NCBI GenBank assembly: GCA_030682135.1
Contig: JAUXQT010000012.1
Location: 1-36,191 of the forward strand
From: Nitrospirota bacterium
Lineage (GTDB): Bacteria > Nitrospirota > Nitrospiria > Nitrospirales > Nitrospiraceae
Reading direction: 5' to 3'
DNA length: 36,191 bases
The position numbers were made by a program, and so were the translations under genes. Below, piece by piece: positions 30,416 through 36,191 of the stretch. Position 1 is the first letter of the stretch. Each line of letters opens with the position of its first letter. Under the pieces are notes generated by a model, which searched no databases, was not told the origin of the DNA, and worked only from the letters and a program-made list of their open reading frames with translations.

Positions 30416-30904
30416 ATGGGTGGACTCAGCTCCAACGATTCAGTATCCAGCGTCCTCGAAGGACTGGTTCGCCGTCTTGGGTTCGAATCCATGCTGCTCG
30501 AAAGCCGCTTGCGGAGGAATTGGGTCTCCATCGTGGGGGAATCCATGGCCTCGAATACCTGGCCCGATCAGATTCGATACAAGAAACTCTACCTCTTAGT
30601 TCATAACAGTGTCTGGCTCCACCAACTCACCTTCCTGAAACCGACACTTATCGAGAAGCTGAACAAAGTAGTTGGTTCTGAACTCATTACGGACATTGTC
30701 TTGCGGGTAGGGACGTTGCCGAAAGTCGACCGTGCTGCCGCGTTGCCAGAAGCGCATCACGCGCCATCCATCCCACCGAGCGACGCGCTGCTCGCAGAGA
30801 TCTCGGACCATGTAACCACGATTCAAGACCCGGAGCTCCGCAATCACCTGGCGCAGCTCATGGCGCAGGCACTGGCTCAACCGCCTGAACCAAAGGCACG
30901 TTGA
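30416..30904 (+). CDS. dciA: DciA-like DUF721 protein (replicative helicase loader)
   Basis: The 162-aa product has the DUF721 core: VLEGLVRRLGFESMLLESRLRRNWVSIVG, then YLLVHNSVWLHQLTFLKPTLIEKLNK, the KH-like nucleic-acid-binding domain of DciA. DciA loads DnaB helicase in bacteria without DnaC and is often encoded near gyrA/gyrB, as here. The C-terminal 60 residues are variable. Its last 47 nt overlap, in opposite direction, the end of the next gene. The start is set by the promoter just before it and by the family's usual N-terminus. Confidence 0.85.
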   Translation: MGGLSSNDSVSSVLEGLVRRLGFESMLLESRLRRNWVSIVGESMASNTWPDQIRYKKLYLLVHNSVWLHQLTFLKPTLIEKLNKVVGSELITDIVLRVGTLPKVDRAAALPEAHHAPSIPPSDALLAEISDHVTTIQDPELRNHLAQLMAQALAQPPEPKAR

Positions 30905-31466
30905 GCGGTCCTTTGAAGAGCTGGCGGGCATAGACCTGCGTCGCTGGCGTCTCAGGACCCTCCAGCAACGGACCGATCCGCCCCTCTTCGTCCGACTCCG
31001 TAATCCGATAGAGCCCCCGTAAGGCCTTTCGAAACCCGTCGCGCACATCCCGATCTTCGCCGGTCAAAAACTTGTGCAGCATCATCGGATCTGCCCAAGC
31101 ATCGAGAGAAAAGACATAGAGGGTGAGTCGGTGGTAGCGGTTGGACGGATCGTCCGGCGTCGTCGGCCGCACTTTGAGCGACCCGAAGTTTCTCGACTCG
31201 CGGCCGACTTTGCGAAAGCGCTCGATCAACGTTTCGATTTCCTGATCGCTCGTCCACGAAGGGACATGAATCGCAACGGCCGTTTCTTCTTGCGAACCGA
31301 TGCTAAAAGGAGGGATCGAACGATCGGGACGGCTCAGATACATCCCGCCCCAGATCAGGGCGAAGGATCCGATAAGCACCCCGAGGGCCAGCTTGACGAC
31401 AATGTCCAGCGGCTTCTTCGGCTGAGGTCCGGAAGGGGTCGTTGAAGAAGCATCCTGTTCGTGCAT
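30858..31466 (-). CDS. Unknown single-pass membrane protein
   Basis: The 202-aa protein has a short charged, Pro-rich cytoplasmic N-terminus, one membrane helix (about 22-45, VVKLALGVLIGSFALIWGG), and a periplasmic domain with VAIHVPSWTSDQEIETLIERF and RLTLYVFSLDAWADP. No family is recognised. It follows gyrA by 27 bp on the same strand without a good ribosome site, so it may be cotranscribed. The 3' end overlaps convergent dciA by 47 nt. Confidence 0.7.
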   Translation of the reverse strand: MHEQDASSTTPSGPQPKKPLDIVVKLALGVLIGSFALIWGGMYLSRPDRSIPPFSIGSQEETAVAIHVPSWTSDQEIETLIERFRKVGRESRNFGSLKVRPTTPDDPSNRYHRLTLYVFSLDAWADPMMLHKFLTGEDRDVRDGFRKALRGLYRITESDEEGRIGPLLEGPETPATQVYARQLFKGPLNVPLVQAVEPVPAP

Positions 31467-31493
31467 GGCAAAGAGGATAACGCCGCGCGGCTC

Positions 31494-33956
31494 CTACGCG
31501 CTACCCTCTTCAGGGAGCACTTCAACCGCTTCCGCCAACCGAGCGACAGCCACGACCCGGTCGCCCTCGCCATCGAGATCGAGAATGCGAACGCCCTGCG
31601 TATTGCGGCCGATCTCGCGGAACTCATCCACCTTGCAGCGAAGCACCTTGCCGTGAGCGGCCATCAGCATGATTTCATCGCCGTCCCGGACTTGCAGGAA
31701 CCCGACGGCCAGTCCGTTGCGCTCATTGGTCTTCACGCTGATGATGCCCTTCCCCCCGCGTCCCTGAATGCGATATTCGTTCACCGGCGTGCGCTTTCCG
31801 TAACCGCCCTCCGTGACCGTGAGGATTTGGGTCGTGGAATCCGGCGTGATGGTTTCCATGCCGATGACTTCGTTGCCTTCCTCGAGCGCAATACCGCGCA
31901 CTCCATGCGCCGTACGGCCCATCGGACGAGCTTCATCTTCCTTGAAACGAATCGTGATGCCCTTCTTCGTGCCCAACAAGATCTCCCGCTGGCCGTCGGT
32001 GACATGCACACTGATGAGCCGATCTCCCTTGTCCAACGACAAGGCAATAATGCCACCCAGGCGGGGATTCCCGTAGGCCGACAGTTCCGTCTTCTTGATG
32101 ATGCCCTGCTTGGTCGCCATCACGACGAACCGATCGTCGCGGAACTCCTTGACCGGCACAGTCGCCGTCACCTTCTCATCGCCGGTGAGCGCCAGGAGAT
32201 TCACAAGGGCTTTGCCCTTGGCGGCCCGCCCTGCATCGGGAATCTCATGTACTTTCAGCCAATAGACCTTCCCGGCATCCGTGAAGAACAGGAGGGACTC
32301 ATGCGTGGAGGCCGTGAACAGGGTCACGACAAAATCCTCCTCCTTGACCCCCATCCCGATTTTGCCCTTGCCGCCGCGCCGCTGAGCGCGATAGAGAGTG
32401 ACCGGATTACGCTTGATATAGCCGGCATGCGAAATCGTGACGACCACCTCTTCGTTCGCGATCATGTCTTCGAGGGTGATCTCCGCTTCTTCTTTCACAA
32501 TCTGGGTGCGGCGCTCGTCCTTATAGGCTTCCCGCACTTCGATGAGCTCATCCTTGATGATCGTCCGCACCAGCGCTTCGCTGCTCAGGATCGACTTGAG
32601 CCGCTCGATCTGCTTCAAGACTTCTTTATATTCTTCGATGAGCTTGTTGCGCTCCAATTGCGTGAGACGCTGGAGCCGCATCTCGAGAATGGCATTCGAC
32701 TGGATTTCGGTCAGCGTAAATTCACGCATCAAGCCCACACGAGCCTCATCCGGCGAGGGCGCCCGTCGGATCAAGGCAATCACCGCATCCAGGTTGTCGA
32801 GTGCGATCTTGAGGCCCTCGAGGATATGGGCCCGCTCTTCCGCTTTGCGCAGCTCGAAGGCCGTCCGACGCACCACCACTTCACGCCGGTGCTCGATGAA
32901 ATGATGCAGGATCTGCTTGAGATTCAAGACCTCAGGCCGGTTGTTGACCAGAGCGAGCATGATGACGCCGAAGGTCGTCTGAAGCTGCGTCAGCTTGTAC
33001 AGATTGTTCAACGTGATGAGCGGAATCTCTCCGCGCTTGAGTTCGATGACCACACGGATGCCGTCCCGGTCGGACTCGTCTCGCAGATCGGAAATCCCTT
33101 TGATCCGCTCGTCGCGAATCAACTCGGCGATCTTTTCGATCAGCTTGGATTTGTTGACCTGATAGGGCAGCTCCGTGACGATCAGCCGTTCACGATCCGT
33201 ACGTTCATCCGTCTCGACCTTCACTTTTGCGCGCAGCGTCAGCAGGCCCCGGCCGCTTTCGTACGCGGACTTGATGCCGGCCGTGCCGTAAATAAACCCG
33301 GCGGTCGGGAAGTCGGGACCGGGAATCTTCTTCATCAACTGGGGAATCGTGATCTCAGGATTCTCCAAGAACAGCAGCAGCGCTTCGATCACTTCACCGA
33401 CATTGTGGGTCGGAATGTTGGTGGAATAGCCCACCGCAATGCCGCCGGCGCCGTTGACGAGAAGATTCGGAATTTTCGAAGGAAGAACCAGCGGTTCAAC
33501 CAGCGACTCGTCGTAGTTCGGCCCGAAATCGACCGTATCCTTGTCGATATCGGCAAGCATGTCTTCGGCCACCTTGGTCAGGCGGGCTTCGGTATACCGC
33601 ATGGCCGCCGGAGGATCGCCGTCGACCGACCCGAAGTTGCCCTGCCCGTCCACGAGCATATACCGCATGTTGAAAGGTTGCGCCATGCGAACGAGGGTAT
33701 CGTAGATCGCGCTGTCCCCGTGGGGATGGTAGTTACCCATGATTTCGCCGACGATCTTGGCAGACTTACGATAGGCCCGGTTCGACGCCAGGCCCATTTC
33801 GTTCATGCCGTGGAGAATGCGGCGATGGACCGGCTTGAGGCCGTCGCGCACGTCGGGGAGCGCCCGGCCCACGATGACGCTCATCGCGTAACTCAGGTAC
33901 GACGAGCGCATCTCGTCTTCAATGGCGATCTGTCCTAACCGTTCATCAGGGGGCAT
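31494..33956 (-). CDS. gyrA: DNA gyrase subunit A
   Basis: The 820-aa protein is full length. Near residue 78 is [19 protein letters not shown], with Ser and Asp at the positions whose mutation gives quinolone resistance in E. coli (83, 87), here unmutated. The active-site Tyr is in AAMRYTE near 118. The GyrA box QRRGGKG follows at about 530, then a six-bladed beta-pinwheel (repeats such as [24 protein letters not shown]). It cuts and rejoins DNA in the cytoplasm with GyrB to introduce negative supercoils. ATG 33956 follows GGAG by eight bases. An antisense frame of 825 codons is a codon-bias shadow. Confidence 0.98.
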   Translation of the reverse strand: MPPDERLGQIAIEDEMRSSYLSYAMSVIVGRALPDVRDGLKPVHRRILHGMNEMGLASNRAYRKSAKIVGEIMGNYHPHGDSAIYDTLVRMAQPFNMRYMLVDGQGNFGSVDGDPPAAMRYTEARLTKVAEDMLADIDKDTVDFGPNYDESLVEPLVLPSKIPNLLVNGAGGIAVGYSTNIPTHNVGEVIEALLLFLENPEITIPQLMKKIPGPDFPTAGFIYGTAGIKSAYESGRGLLTLRAKVKVETDERTDRERLIVTELPYQVNKSKLIEKIAELIRDERIKGISDLRDESDRDGIRVVIELKRGEIPLITLNNLYKLTQLQTTFGVIMLALVNNRPEVLNLKQILHHFIEHRREVVVRRTAFELRKAEERAHILEGLKIALDNLDAVIALIRRAPSPDEARVGLMREFTLTEIQSNAILEMRLQRLTQLERNKLIEEYKEVLKQIERLKSILSSEALVRTIIKDELIEVREAYKDERRTQIVKEEAEITLEDMIANEEVVVTISHAGYIKRNPVTLYRAQRRGGKGKIGMGVKEEDFVVTLFTASTHESLLFFTDAGKVYWLKVHEIPDAGRAAKGKALVNLLALTGDEKVTATVPVKEFRDDRFVVMATKQGIIKKTELSAYGNPRLGGIIALSLDKGDRLISVHVTDGQREILLGTKKGITIRFKEDEARPMGRTAHGVRGIALEEGNEVIGMETITPDSTTQILTVTEGGYGKRTPVNEYRIQGRGGKGIISVKTNERNGLAVGFLQVRDGDEIMLMAAHGKVLRCKVDEFREIGRNTQGVRILDLDGEGDRVVAVARLAEAVEVLPEEGSA

Positions 33957-33974
33957 CTAATTTTCTCCATGGGA

Positions 33975-34050
33975 AAAGAGCGAATGGCTGATGGCAAGAA
34001 GAAAACTCCGCATCTTCTCTTTGCCATACGCTATCAGCCATAAGCTCTTT
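33975..34050 (-). repeat. Long imperfect hairpin between gyrB and gyrA
   Basis: Arms AAAGAGCGAATGGCTGAT (33975-33992) and ATCAGCCATAAGCTCTTT (34033-34050) pair with two mismatches, and GGCAAGAAGA with TCTTCTCTTTGCC continues the stem with internal bulges. The hairpin would form in the transcript between gyrB and gyrA. The segment 33978-33996 is the reverse complement of 12276-12294, so this is a repeated element. Confidence 0.7.
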
Positions 34051-34058
34051 GCAGTTTT

Positions 34059-36191
<2,133 letters not shown>

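Noticed and set aside
31461-33938. 825-codon open frame on the plus strand
   Set aside because: It is antisense to gyrA and mirrors its codons; the gyrA product has all gyrase motifs, and the antisense product is His/Arg/Asp-rich with no recognisable domain.

Overview
The window is a moderately GC-rich bacterial chromosome segment carrying diderm markers: lpxC, an RND pump with its outer-membrane factor, and lipoprotein signals. The family mix suggests Nitrospira or a close relative (phylum Nitrospirota): dciA beside gyrA/gyrB, a DedA-rhodanese fusion, a Rieske-flavodoxin fusion, and a recurring ~120-bp intergenic palindrome. That placement is a judgement from gene content, not a computed result. 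No tRNA, CRISPR array, integrase or insertion sequence was seen.

Layout. 1-3.0 kb: the 3' end of lpxC, an opposed winged-helix (HARE-HTH) gene with a clear promoter/operator, suhB, a 94-aa unknown and an AhpD-like protein. 3.0-5.3 kb (minus): a two-gene unit, pterin carbinolamine dehydratase followed by a cobalamin-type radical SAM enzyme with the unusual CX7CX2C cluster motif of RiPP-maturation enzymes. 5.5-7.7 kb: an APC permease, then an 850-bp region holding a repeat, a decayed small gene and hairpins. 7.7-11.6 kb: two exported proteins, PPK2, aquaporin Z and a formylglycine-generating-enzyme-fold protein lacking its cysteines. 11.8-12.1 kb: ssrA (tmRNA); its partner smpB lies at 30 kb.

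12.4-29.7 kb is the most striking part: some 19 genes all on the minus strand, mostly with gaps under 60 bp. Reading 5' to 3': DoxX, NmrA-like reductase, pirin, FrnE/DsbA-like, VOC, NTF2-like, Rieske-flavodoxin, VOC, an RND efflux trio, nitroreductase, SDR, RidA, ferredoxin-MBL, BT1-type transporter, DedA-rhodanese and a DUF1772 gene that is frameshifted. The families match those used against quinones and electrophiles in the MhqR/YodB/CatR regulons of Firmicutes. The promoter-proximal DoxX gene has TTGACA and TATAAT boxes with a perfect inverted repeat between them, a typical repressor arrangement. No regulator is encoded nearby.

29.8-36.2 kb is housekeeping: smpB, a probably leaderless dciA, a single-pass membrane protein, gyrA, and gyrB cut by the window end. 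gyrB and gyrA are separated by a long hairpin that shares a 19-nt sequence with the region upstream of ssrA. Three copies of a ~114-130-bp palindromic element lie at 6915, 12130 and 27267. One supplies the stop codon of the pirin gene and one abuts the 5' end of ssrA.
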